From: Drosophila persimilis
Lineage: Eukaryota; Arthropoda; Insecta; Diptera; Drosophilidae
Direction: 5' to 3'
DNA: 64,000 bases
Assembly: GCF_003286085.1 (NCBI RefSeq)
Contig: NW_020825288.1
Coordinates: 22,568,001 to 22,632,000 of the forward strand
This document shows positions 14,101-25,300 of the stretch, in pieces. The notes below the pieces were generated by a model. That model ran no database searches, was not told the DNA's origin, and worked only from the letters and a program-made list of their open reading frames with translations. The position numbers and the translations under genes were made by a program. Numbering within the stretch: the first letter of the stretch is position 1; every line of letters starts with the position of its first letter.

Positions 14101-16176
14101 CACCAAAGTGTGGCAAACAAAAGCGATATAGAAAAAAGGGAGCAAAAAAAAAGAGCGAGTGATAAACGAGACACCAATAGAATCGGAAAGTGGATTGTCA
14201 CCAATCAGTTAGCAACGGGGAGGGGAAACGGAGACTGCCTCCACTTAACATGGCTAATCATTCTGAGCTGCTGGCCAAACTTTTCCATCATACAAAAGTA
14301 CAGAAAACAGCAGAGGGTTTTTTCAGAGAAAAAGATAGAGAGGGGATAGTGATGACGCTGCTTTTATTGCTGTTAGTTGCTGTGGCAGCATTTTAATTAA
14401 AATTAATGCGCCATAAGCTTTAAATTAATTCTGCCTCTTCCTGTCACCCGCTAGCCGCTCGGCTGGTGAGAGGAGGCTCTATGCCCAAGCAACCATAAAC
14501 GAAGCATTATTGCATGCGTGTGTTGTATCTGTGTGAAGCTATAACTACTAGACACACGCACCCACACACTGATGGAGGGAGGGGCCGAGAGAGCCTGTGT
14601 TAAGCCGGCTTTTGTTCGGCTCCTCCTACTGCTTCTTCTGTTGTGCTCACACTCGCATCGCATAAATAAGAGCTCAGGGCACGGGCTGGATCCACTTCCG
14701 CTTCCGGTTGTCAGCCATGTCGCCCACCATGCCGCCGCACCACGATTTGCCATGCAAATCGCCCAAGTAAACTCCACATTAAAATTGTCAAGGCGCCCAT
14801 TCATTTTATTTTATTGCAGTTTATAAGCAGCAAAATATGTAGATGAGTATTAATTGTGAGGGTTCTCTCCCTAACCCTAAAACCATAGCTGATGGGGTTG
14901 CTATTTGGGGTTTATTTCGGGTGGATAGGGTGAGGGTTGCCACAACATAGTTGCGAAATGAATTGGTTGGGATTTAAGGAAAGGATGGAAAATTAGGTAA
15001 ATATTTTAGTGAATTTAATTGGGGTTTACAGGGAAAGAAGGGAACAGCTACATATATATTCGTATTTACATAATGAATGTGGGTAGGGACTTAAAAAGAT
15101 TCTTCCAATCAAGAAATTGTATCTTATGGGATAACATTTATATACAACTGCATACTGGAACTTGTTGGATTATTGCATCTTCTGCCCAATTAAAATACAG
15201 TGTTATATAATTGCTTCCTCTATTTTTCTTTTAGTTCTCTTTTAGTTTGTCTACCATTGTCCATATAAAAACATTTATTTGCAGTTTATGTCCTTTTAAA
15301 TACTTTAAAGCTACATATTTCCATAGTTCCCCCTCAACTAGAATGTACGTTATTCAATTGCTGTAGTTTACATGAAACAATTTATGGAATTTGTGTGGGA
15401 GAATCCCTGTAGAAATATGCGCATGGCTGGTGTCCTGTAATTACAAATGTTCATAAACAGTTTTGGCCATAAATCTAATAAACTTGAAAGCATTCGCGAA
15501 ACAGTAGTACTGATAATGGAAATGGGCACAAAAAGTGCCACAACAGGAGGCAGATATCTCTTTCTCTATTTATGAGAAAATTATGTCGAGTGCAGATGAA
15601 ATATTTCCTCCAACAACAGGCGGACGTGCACCATGGCAGACTGAAATAAATTTAATTGAAAGTGCACATGGCAAATGGAAAATTGCATCAGCAAAGGAGC
15701 TGCAGGTCTAAGCAGGCCAATTGAGTGGCAGCCTCACCTGACAGGTAAATGATGCCAACGCAGCAGAAATAATGCCAATGAGGATCCCAGGCAGGTTGCA
15801 TAAGAAATTTACTAAATGAATCAATTTTCAAGTGGCAGGAGGTGCCGCTGCACACCAGGGCGCATGAGTGAGGCCTTCATATGTGGCCAAAAAGTTTGCC
15901 ATCTCAGCTGCAACTAATTGGAAACTAAGTGTCAAAGTGTATCATAAGAGCGTGTTGGGAAGCTGCCAAAAAAAACCCAAGGAGTACGAGTATTGGGGGT
16001 AAAAACTTGGCTGGCAAAACCAATTTAAGAGCCGAAAATCTTCGCTTTGGCATCAAATTTATTGCAACTGCAGCTGAAGGCTTGACAGGTTGTGGCATGG
16101 CTTTGTCGGGGATCCTTCGCAGCTCGGGTTTATCCTGTTTATTTAATTTTTTTTGATGCAAGCACCTTACTGCTTT

Positions 16177-16183
16177 TATAAAA
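16177..16183 (+). promoter_or_regulatory. TATA box upstream of the CK1-like kinase
   Basis: A perfect TATAAAA lies 189 bp upstream of the kinase ATG, in the same orientation. Initiator-like TCAGT strings follow at 16246 and 16271, somewhat farther than the ideal 30 bp, so the exact start site is uncertain. Confidence 0.45.
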
Positions 16184-16371
16184 ATAATAGGAACGATTCA
16201 AAAACACCGAATCAAAGCATTTTCCTAGAGACATACAATTCATATTCAGTACGTTAGTTTGTAGTTTCACTCAGTACTCAACACATGGGTATTGAAAACC
16301 ATTAGAATATATTTTCAAATACATTTCTCTCCTCGGAAGTAGAGTAAACGAACAGGAAACACTATAGAGCC

Positions 16372-17799
16372 ATGGCGGAAATTGTGAGAGTGTCCAAAAG
16401 GAGCGATGAGAGTAGCCCTCTATCCATGACATATTCAGAAGCTGATGATGCAACATATACAAGTATAACTATAACAGCTGATGAGGTTCAGTCGCCCTCT
16501 CTTAATTCAGAGGACAATTTAGTAAGCTCCTTGGACGAATCAAAAACCCTCGTTGCCGCGGAAAACTACACCCAAAAGTGCCACAGTGCAGATGGATTTT
16601 TTTACACTGGTAATAGTGGTAAACGACGCAAATTCTCACCAAATTCAATCGTTTTGGCCTGGAAGAAGCATACCTACGAGTTCATAAAGAAGGAGAAGAA
16701 ACCTAAGAAGCGCAAGAATCCACGTCCAGAAGGTTCTCCCAAAGTGGACCTAACGGACCCGTCGGAATTAATAGTGGCCAGAAAGTATCGCCTAATCGAG
16801 TGTATCGGGAATGGTTCTTTTGGAGAGCTCTACCGAGCTGTAGATATCAAGAAGGGCGAGGAGGTGGCTGTGAAAGTGGAGTACATCACTGCCGCACATT
16901 CGATGCTGGAGCGCGAGGCGAAGGTATACAAACTCCTCGCTGGGGCTGAAGGAATCCCCAAAGTACGATATTATGGACCTGAGAGAGATGTTAATGTTCT
17001 GGTGCTGGATCTGTTGGGACCCTCCTTGGAGGATCTGCTGAACTTTTGTACGCGCACCTTCAGCTTGAAGACCACCCTAATGCTGGCCTTACAGATGCTG
17101 TCCCGCCTGGAGTGTGTCCACAAGAAGGGCTACATCCATCGCGACATCAAGCCAGATAACTTCCTGATGGGCTTGGACGGGCAGCGCTGCCTGGTCTTCC
17201 TTATTGACTTTGGCCTGGCCAAGAAGTATTACGATCCCTACACCGGGAAGCACATCGAGTACTGCCAGAAGCGGGAGCTGGTGGGCACACCACGTTACTC
17301 CTCCGTCCGGTCGCATTTTGCCGAGCAAGGGCGCCGCGACGACTTGGAGTCCTTGGGCTACATGCTCATCTATTTTCGGCTGGGAAGGCTCCCCTGGCAG
17401 GGCGTTCGGGCCGACACCAGGGCACAGAAGTTCGAGCAGATTGGCGAGATGAAGGCCTCCATCAAGCTGGATAGCCTGTGCAACCAAATGCCCGACGAGT
17501 TCTTGCTGTTCCTCCGCTACTGTCGTTGCCTGCACTTCGGCGACATGCCCGACTACGTGTATCTGCGCAGGATGATTCAGAATATTCTATTCCGCAAGGG
17601 GTTGCTCAACGACTTTCTCTTCGACTGGGTGGACCTAAAGCACCTGGCCGTCTCTCAACGTGACTGCGCTGTTCAACGGGGGCGCCAGATCACAAAGAAG
17701 AACGTCAACTGCTGCTCTTGCAGTTACCACAAGTACAAGCGTCGCTTGGATCACCAGAGGGACCGCAATAGGGTACACCATCCGACGTGCCCTTTATAA
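16372..17799 (+). CDS. CG12147: Casein kinase 1-family serine/threonine kinase, intronless
   Basis: A 475-residue uninterrupted ORF from an ATG in a good context (GCCATGG). The first 135 residues are a low-complexity leader with a Lys-rich, NLS-like segment at about 106-115. The kinase domain covers about 138-415: glycine loop GNGSFG (146-151), VAVK lysine K168, catalytic loop HRDIKPDN (256-263), and DFG at 279-281, with the CK1 feature of no APE motif. All catalytic residues are present, so it is probably active. The activation segment reads GTPRYSSVRSH where CK1 usually has GTARYAS. The tail has a Cys cluster (447-450) followed by basic residues. The lack of introns points to retroposed origin, and many fly CK1 relatives of this kind are testis-enriched. 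The symbol is given from synteny (next to Orco) and length, not from an alignment. Confidence 0.85.
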   Translation: MAEIVRVSKRSDESSPLSMTYSEADDATYTSITITADEVQSPSLNSEDNLVSSLDESKTLVAAENYTQKCHSADGFFYTGNSGKRRKFSPNSIVLAWKKHTYEFIKKEKKPKKRKNPRPEGSPKVDLTDPSELIVARKYRLIECIGNGSFGELYRAVDIKKGEEVAVKVEYITAAHSMLEREAKVYKLLAGAEGIPKVRYYGPERDVNVLVLDLLGPSLEDLLNFCTRTFSLKTTLMLALQMLSRLECVHKKGYIHRDIKPDNFLMGLDGQRCLVFLIDFGLAKKYYDPYTGKHIEYCQKRELVGTPRYSSVRSHFAEQGRRDDLESLGYMLIYFRLGRLPWQGVRADTRAQKFEQIGEMKASIKLDSLCNQMPDEFLLFLRYCRCLHFGDMPDYVYLRRMIQNILFRKGLLNDFLFDWVDLKHLAVSQRDCAVQRGRQITKKNVNCCSCSYHKYKRRLDHQRDRNRVHHPTCPL

Positions 17800-18496
17800 T
17801 ATGATCTCATTTTCCGCTTTCCTGTTTTTATTCAGAATTAACTACCAAAAGAAAGTATATATACTCGTACATATATTTCGCAAAACCCAACCATCCGCCC
17901 ATTCTAGGGGTTTTCTTTTGTTCATCAAATCAATGGTTCGCATAATTGGCAATCGATGCCAGGACACACAAAGGAGTAACTTCTCCGGGGCGTCAAACAA
18001 TGGGCAAAGCTTTGACTGGGAATGTGTGTGGAGAGTATGTGGATACTCTGGAAACTAAAAGGATATGATTTTTGTATTGAAAGCGAGAACAGTTTCGTCT
18101 TAGGGGGTTGGGTTCGTTGCGGCCATTATCTGAAACGGGATTGCTAGTACATTGGATAGTAATGCTGATCACATCCTATCCAACTATGAAGGAATTTTCC
18201 TACTCCAACAAAATGAGATTCGAGAACATACGCCGTCTTCAGACACGACTATAAGAAAGTTTCCTGGTAAACTATGCTCACACCCACACACAAATACCCG
18301 GACAGGCAGCTCTTATGAGCAAGAAAGGATGTTAATAAAAGGGTTAATTATAAGGCAAGCCGGGACACGTTACGAGCGCCTCACATGAGTCGAGGATAAG
18401 AGAGATTCCCCCTGAGTTGCTTGAAAGGAAATAAGGTCAGCCCCAGCCCCAGAGTCACAGGCAAAGTAGTTTGCTTAGTCGCGCTGCAATAATGTG

Positions 18497-18518
18497 GACA
18501 CACACACACACCCACACA
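18497..18518. repeat. (CA)n microsatellite
   Basis: CA dinucleotide run with one interruption. Confidence 0.8.
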
Positions 18519-18590
18519 GCCGTAGAGTTAACTATTTGTTGGCCCAAAGGCGATTCTTGCCCAAGGGCACTGCTTTGGTTCTGGCTTTGC

Positions 18591-18644
<54 letters not shown>
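18591..18644. repeat. (GAT)18 microsatellite
   Basis: Eighteen uninterrupted GAT units. They create a long poly-Asp frame on the plus strand and a poly-Ser frame on the minus strand, which I regard as artefactual. Confidence 0.95.
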
Positions 18645-18645
<1 letters not shown>

Positions 18646-18800
18646 CTGATGTTGGAGGAGGAGCCGTAGCTGCGGGAGTATGGAGTGTGAGTGTGCATAA
18701 ATCTATAAATAACTCGGTTTCCCTTAGTTGGGCAGACCTAGACGCTGACACGCCCATTCGACAGCCTATGTCCCTCTGACTAAGCAGCGACTTGGGAGTC

Positions 18801-18836
18801 ACACACGCGCAAACACACACACACACACACACACAC
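18801..18836. repeat. (CA)n microsatellite
   Basis: CA run of about 18 units with a CGCGCAAA interruption. Confidence 0.85.
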
Positions 18837-19881
18837 ATGGTTCCGTTTGGGGCTATTCTCTGGGCAACTTTCCCCAAGAACTTGAATGCATGCCTAATGG
18901 TACGCCCATCCTCAAGCGCGCACACACACACACAAACATACTCCATCTCTCACACACTCTCATACATAGGCTCTCTTATATACATACATAGGCGTCCATA
19001 CATGCACACGATGCGCTGAAGCGTTAAAATATTTGCAGGCTTTTGGTTGTATTCATACTCTTTGAAGATGAGGGTACTATTGATTCACCAGAAAGGCAGA
19101 GACGGACTTGTTCTTTTTACTACAATATATATATATTTTTTATCAAGCTGAGTAGCTAAAGCCGTTTCTGACCGATGACCAAGGGCGCACTTTAAATTAT
19201 TGGAGAATCATCGTTATTTGTCTTCAAAAACTGACTGTCATAAAACCTACACATCCACGATGTGTTTTTAAGAGTATCTAAAGCTTCGACGAAAAATATC
19301 GATGTGGTTTTTCCTCTGTTCTCTTTTTGGTTTCCCACATTTCAAATTAAGTTTTGCTTTTTTTTTTTCGCCTCTGGCGCAAAATTGCTACAAATCTGTT
19401 TTTTATTTATAAGTTGCCACTGACCGAATGAGCGGACACATTATGGATAGCGCTGGCCCTCGGGAATGGGAATGGAAATGGGGTCCCCACTGATGGCTCC
19501 TCGATGAACTTCGGTGACATTCAAATTGGGCAGTTACCGAAAATTGTGCAATTTGAGGGTCGACGACGAGCGGCGATGCTATGTGAGTGTGGGTTTCGAC
19601 TGAGTGGCCAAAGAATGTCTCTGTTAATGGCTCCAATGGGATTATTACATATTAATCGAGGGTCGAATTTTAAGCAGTCTCAGAAGATTTTCTGTTTTAG
19701 TTTAGTCTTCTTTTCCGGATTGAATTTGGTTCAAGAGAAGACACTACAAGAGTTTTTAGATTTAGTTTTAGATTGATGCCTTTCCTTACAGAAATTGGAG
19801 TGGAAAGGTCGGACCCCTTGAGCAGGAGCCTATCAATCCTTTCTGGGAGTCCTATCACTATATCGGGGCTCTCAGGCAAGT

Positions 19882-20247
19882 GTGAGACATAATAAGGGAA
19901 CAACGCGTTGCCAAGCATTGCGCCAGCCTCCGGTTCTGGATAGAGCTGTAGCTATCAATTCCTACTATGATTGTTTCACAGCTTTCGGTGCCAGGCACTG
20001 AGAGGTTTTCTAGACCCAGGTCGGCGAGGGCAATGTAGCCGTCGGCATTCTGGTCGAATTCGTTGAATACCTTGAAAGCCACAGCGGTCTCGGGGCGCTT
20101 GAACCAGGCAACAATCTTGTGGGATACCTCTTCCATGCCTATGTCCCCCTCCTTGACGCTGATGTCCATGCAGCTGTGCTGCGTGAAGTTTGGTTTGGGT
20201 TCCATAAGCACGAGCATTGAATCGTGAGACGAGTCCTTGCCACCCAC
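19882..20247 (-). pseudogene. EF-hand-like coding fragment, unidentified
   Basis: A minus-strand open frame of about 120 codons has GC-rich third positions and balanced amino-acid use that look like genuine coding sequence, unlike its AT-rich surroundings. Within it the segment DQNADGYIALAD fits the 12-residue EF-hand loop (acidic or polar residues at 1, 3, 5 and 12, Gly at 6, Ile at 8), preceded by a plausible helix (VAFKVFNEF). No clear ATG at the 5' end, splice sites or companion EF hand were found, and the frame degenerates toward 19.9 kb. It may be a decaying gene, a retrocopy fragment, or one exon of a gene that I cannot assemble. I do not recognise the parent protein. Confidence 0.35.
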
Positions 20248-20460
20248 TACCCTACATTCTCTTTGATAATTTTAAAACAAAGTTCAATCAATATTCGAGC
20301 GATCGTTGTAGCAGTTCTAGTCACACAAGAGACCTCTCGACCATAAGAACAGCAGGGCCGTGCGCCAGCTACCACGCCGCAGCCATCACCGTCGACGAAC
20401 TGGCCAAAACCTGAGCCACTCAAGGCAAGTCTCCCGGTTCAAAGCTCCATCATTTGTAGG

Positions 20461-20633
20461 ATAAGTCTTTGAAATTTCTACCAATCGATCCACCAGAGGT
20501 GTATGATCGCGGGAAACAGGAGACCAGATGGATACAGCCAGCTACGGGTGCGGATGCAGAACACTGCGATTCAGAAGAAGAGCCTGATGGGGAAGCAGAG
20601 GCGAAGGAAGTGAACTCCGATAGTGTTCATTAA
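20461..20633 (+). pseudogene. C-terminal coding remnant with poly(A) signal, unidentified
   Basis: A plus-strand frame beginning just after a TAG at about 20457 encodes a peptide with the segment PPEVYDRGKQETRWIQPA followed by an acidic Glu/Asp-rich tail, ending in TAA at 20631-20633. An AATAAA signal follows at about 20777. Codon use is coding-like and the acidic tail looks like a true protein C-terminus. Upstream the frame is broken by stop codons (near 20412 and 20457), so an intact gene cannot be built here. It could be a 5'-truncated retrocopy, or the last exon of a gene whose upstream exons I fail to see. Its neighbour, the EF-hand-like fragment, lies on the opposite strand. Confidence 0.35.
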
Positions 20634-21884
20634 GGAAAAAACCAATCGGGAACTAGAACCGTGAGCCAGTCTGGCCGGTTCTGCGGATCTGCCGTCGTTC
20701 TAGCATTTGAATGTAATTTTAGCTCGAAAATAGTTTTTCTATGAAATTTTAACGTGTAATTGCGTTTAAGTGTTTAAATAAACAGGATTCTGTGGAGTTT
20801 GGTTGTATAATTTTATTGCCACGGCCAGCCCATTGATGCTTCATTAAATAAATGCACACATAATTTAAGGTGTTGTCGCCCATTAAATTGTCCAAATAGA
20901 ACGTTGGCCATCAATTTTAATTTAATCAACAACTAAAACATGGCACTGGAGCATGGGAGCATGGAAAATGTTTATGCCTCGTGGCCAAATACAGATTGGA
21001 CCGTAACCCAATTAAAACCCAAATACATGAGATGAAAATGTATATTGTGTGGCCAGCATATAAGATTATTCCGAAATTATGCAAGCCAAAAATGTTTTAT
21101 CGCTGTCCTTTTATTGCTGGCAATTAATTATACACTTCAATCGGCTGTTAATTATGGAAAGGGCAGAGCCCGCCATAAGGGAAATGACTCTTGTGTTGTT
21201 GCCGAAAAATGGGTGCCTCAATAGCTACAGACCAAATATAATTGGCTGTTCTTCTTTCTATTTGTTAGTGGAAAATAATAAATTTTAAGGGATTAAAGTT
21301 GAATAAATGAATAGCTGGAATGGGGGTTACAAAGGTGCTCTCAGATGTTCACATATCATATAACAAAAATGTTTTATAGATGTCCAATAAATGAAAATGC
21401 AATATTGAAAAAACTCTTTGTTACTTTAAAGAAAAATTAACCTCTTTTCTTTATATGAGTATCACATAATCATACGAATATTTTTACAAAATAAGCAATT
21501 GCCCTCCCTGCCAGAAGTTTGTCTTCTCTGTCGTACATTAAATAATTGAAAATGTGTTAAAAAATGCACAGTGAATTATTCAGAAAGGAGACCCTGTAGG
21601 GGAGGGCACTTGTTTATGGGTACATAATGGCGGGGACTGGGAGATAAACCCGTGCTGGGACCCGGGTTGGGCTCTACCATATAAATGAAGTCATAAATTT
21701 GCCTTCACTCACAGGCGGCCACACAAATACACAAATCACTAAGCAACACACACACACACACACCAGTGCACTTAACACTCACACAGCAGCAGTCTCAGCA
21801 CTCACAGACACAGCAGCATGGCATCGTTCAGTTGGCGAATTCCATTGCATAACTTTGAGCGACTTTGTGGTCATGGTTCTTGGT

Positions 21885-21962
21885 TGTTGCTGTTTCTGCT
21901 GTTTCTGCTGTTTGTTGTAACGAATGGTCAGCAGCAGCAGCAGCTGTTGCTGTTGCAAATCA
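21885..21962. repeat. CTG/CAG-rich trinucleotide tract
   Basis: Interrupted TGCTGT and CAGCAG runs. They generate Gln-rich and Leu-rich spurious frames. Confidence 0.75.
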
Positions 21963-22281
21963 GTCAACATGGCAAATGATTACAATGGCCAGGAGTCGCA
22001 GGGACTGAAGGAGAGAGATAGTAGCCCCCGCGATGTCGATAAGCTGACTCTGCCTTTAGGGCCGCGGCACATGTGGCGTATGATTAATGCGTCTGCACTG
22101 GGCTTAATGTCCTTAAATGCGCATAAATGATTGCAATTGCCCTTTTGGCTTTGTGTCGAGGCTGCCCTTGTTGTGTCACACACATCTCAATTCCATCTCA
22201 ACTGCATCCGCGGTCTACAGTCTGCTGTTAATGCATCTGAAATCGCATCACGGTGGATCCAGTTGAGGCCATGTCTCTGGT

Positions 22282-22330
22282 GGGTCGGTCGGTCGGTTGG
22301 TCGGTTGGTCGGTCGGTTGGTCGGTCGGTC
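22282..22330. repeat. (GGTC/GGTT)n tetranucleotide repeat
   Basis: About twelve tandem 4-bp units alternating GGTC and GGTT. Confidence 0.9.
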
Positions 22331-25300
22331 CATTCATTTGATTAAGTACCAGTACAAGGGACTCCCAGAGGCTGCCCTCCGACAAATGCATTACACTGGT
22401 TACTGCTTTGGGGAAGGGAAAGCAGCTTTCTCTTTCACAAAGAAAATCAAGATTTGTGTGTGCGAGTGAATCAGAAATAATGTTGATTGCAGATGATGAT
22501 GATACAATGGGCTATACATCTTTTTAATGTTAAGCACAGATATTTGGATAATTTCATTAATTGAATTAGGGAAACGGCACTTCGTTTTGGAGGTCTCTCA
22601 CAGGTCTGTTCGGGGTTTGATCGGGGGGTTGTTGTCTTAGACATTCTGTGTAAGCCCTTTTATCCATCCACTACTTCGACTACAATTTAAATATAACCCG
22701 CACAATTTACTTTCCCACTTAATCAAGACCACAATTACGAGAACAATTTCTTGGCCACATTTCCCTCCTTGACTGAGCTCAATTTGTTGGCCACACAACG
22801 ATTTTGTCCCGGCTGTGGCTGTGTGCTTAACTTATTAGCTAATTAGTCAAATATTTGCGGGTTAATCACATCAGTTAATATTCACGAGTTCTACAAGTAA
22901 ATCATCATAAGTCCGCCTCCGATATCAAGTGGCTTGGCTTGAATACACAAACGGCATTCCCTTTGATCCGTTCGAGCGTCTTTGATTGATGCGCTAATTG
23001 AACATTTAGTCGCAAAGGCAGGGGTAAATATTGATTTTATTGACACATCTATCAGGCCACAAGCCACTCGAAAAAGCACCAACAAATACAATTACAATTA
23101 CAACAAAGCTGCAACAACATTCACAAAAGTTTTGTGTAAAGTTCTTCCTTGTTGTTGTTGAGCTTGTTTCATTTTATTTATTTATTTATTTTCCCTCCAG
23201 TAGCCCAGTAGCCGCAGCCACAGCAGTTTTTCTCTTTGACAGCGGAAAAGAGATAGAATGTCGCGTGCTGGCGTTGGGTGAGGGGTGGAAGGGCTTAGCC
23301 CCCTCAAATAGCCTCAATATGTGTTTGTATATGTCTGGCTATATGTGTGTGTGTTTGTGTGTGTGTTAGCCACAGCGCTTGGCCATTAAACCAATTTTCA
23401 GGCAAACAAAAACTGCGGCAAAGGAAGCGAAAAGAACGAGCTGGCAACATTCGACAAAAGCAAAGAGCGAGAAGTTTTGTTATGGCGAAGAGAAAAGAGG
23501 TACCAAGTAGGTGATGGACTTTGTGGTACCTTTGTAACGTCCTAGAGTCCTAAGCTATTCGTTGATTAATTGATTTCTATCCTATTGTCTTGATGAAAGC
23601 TAAGTCTTAAGTGCATTCCAGAAGTCAGTCCAACGGTCAAAAAAACAAGTGAAAGGTAAGGAAATTATTTACATTAAAGGTTCATTTGGACTTTCGTTCG
23701 TGGCCCTTTATCTTTAATCAGGGATAAACCTTCCAGAGCAACCCCATGTCCTGGCAATACCCTATTTTCTGACAAACGCATTCGCCAAAGGCCATTTTAA
23801 CATTGAACAAAAATGGTTCCTGCCCCTGCTTCTTTCTTGTGAGGGAGAACTGCTGCCTTTTCTTTTTCTGTGCCAGCGGATGACCCTTTTTAATTGCCCA
23901 AAACATTTAAGCAGTTTCACTCCTTTTTGCCTATGAGAAGGCAGAAAAAAAAGGAGACGCATGGCTGAAATTAGTTTAGATCTTTTGGGGGAAGAGTAAT
24001 GGAAGGGCAGGTGTCCGCTTTTAGGACGAGGGATGGTTGACATTCTATCCCCTTGAGCTGCTTACGGGGCCTGTGTCCGGTTAATTGCCTTTGATTGTCG
24101 GACCCTGGCGATATCGTTGGCAATTAATTCTCCTTCGATATTCATTTCGGATATCCTGTTTCCCTTTTTATGGCGTTTCTTAATTGGGAATTTCAAAAGT
24201 TTAGCTAGAGAAGGCAGGCTGCTCGGGACAGCTGCTTCAGGTTCCAAAAATAGTTGCATTATTAATGGGAATGTCTGAGAATGTGGCAGAAGGCAGAGGG
24301 CGGACTCGGAGCGGACTTGGAGCGGACCTCCTTTTGGCCAGGTTAATGACTGAACTGGCTTAAATGTTGTGCCCCCAAGCTGCCGTGGATTGCATTGGCG
24401 CGTTGAATACGTCTTTAATTGTGGGCCAGCGAAAGCGGAACGGAAGCACTGTCTTGGCCAGGTGTTTCCAGCGGACATAATCCCATCACCCCATAATCTG
24501 CTTAACGTGCTTCCGCTTTGGCTCAATTGAATTGGCTTTAAATGTTATACAATCGAAAGCCTCTAAGAGGCTTTTGATTTGGTAATATCCTAATATCCTT
24601 TCGACTCGTTACTCCATTCAGGAGGATGGATTTGCATGGGAAGCATGGCCATTGATATTGATAGTAAGTCTTTCAGTCATTTCATTTAATGCATTTTCTT
24701 TGTGGTTATGCAGTGGAGTCCATTAACAAATATACTCTCTGGCTAAGCCCACATGCAGCAGAATGATGATGACGTTGCCTTCCTGCCACGAAAATTGCTC
24801 GCCTCTTTCCGAATTAATAACTTTGAAAACTTCACCTGACCTGGTCTTTTGGCAAACAAACTTGCGACAGTATAATTTCAAATGCAAATACAAACAGAGG
24901 GACAAAGAGAGGGGCTCGTAAAGGATACGGCTGAATACGACAGGATATATATGTATGTACGTACTGCCGACAGTCGAGTCAGCCATTTTGCATGTCTATT
25001 TCAATTTTCAAACTGCTGCTGCACAAAAGGCGAGACAAAGAGCCCTGACAAAAACTGTAATTTACGAGACAACTACAATTACAGAAACAAACACGCACCA
25101 GACGGGTATCGGAGACGGAGAGGAGGGGAGGGGACTGGAGACTGGAGACTGCGGGGGACGGACGCATTTAATGGGGTCTCAAAGGATGTCGGAGCGGGCG
25201 AGAATCATTGGATGGCAAAGGGGCATAAGGATGGGGCTAAAGATGACTTCATTGAGAAATTCATTTAATGCCAGGCACGGTGCCAGGGCTTAGGACGGAC

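Larger units (their letters stand above)
3492..16170. other. Long non-coding interval between the GTPase exon and the CK1-like gene
   Basis: Nearly 13 kb without a supportable coding exon. Open frames here overlap one another on both strands, lack ATG starts in many cases, and follow CT, CA/GT or GACCCA repeats. GA/CT-rich stretches near 6.59 kb and 8.64-8.95 kb could be regulatory or 5' UTR material for the leftward GTPase gene, but I see no definite TATA/Inr pair. Expected content is intronic or intergenic enhancer sequence. Confidence 0.5.

Noticed and set aside
17089..17535. 148-codon minus-strand frame inside the kinase
   Set aside because: Antisense shadow of the GC3-rich kinase coding sequence.
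18455..18946. 163-codon minus-strand frame with poly-Ser and poly-Cys/Val
   Set aside because: Entirely explained by the (GAT)18 and (CA)n microsatellites.
21079..21288. Frame containing a string like the non-LTR reverse transcriptase motif (NSYRPN)
   Set aside because: Only a few residues match. No other RT motif, poly(A) tail or target-site duplication is seen.
22282..22330. Regular short repeats resembling an array
   Set aside because: Simple tetranucleotide repeat with no spacers; not CRISPR, which is not expected in a fly genome.
24062..24526. 154-codon minus-strand frame
   Set aside because: No ATG context, splice support or recognisable domain, and composition is that of the surrounding non-coding DNA.
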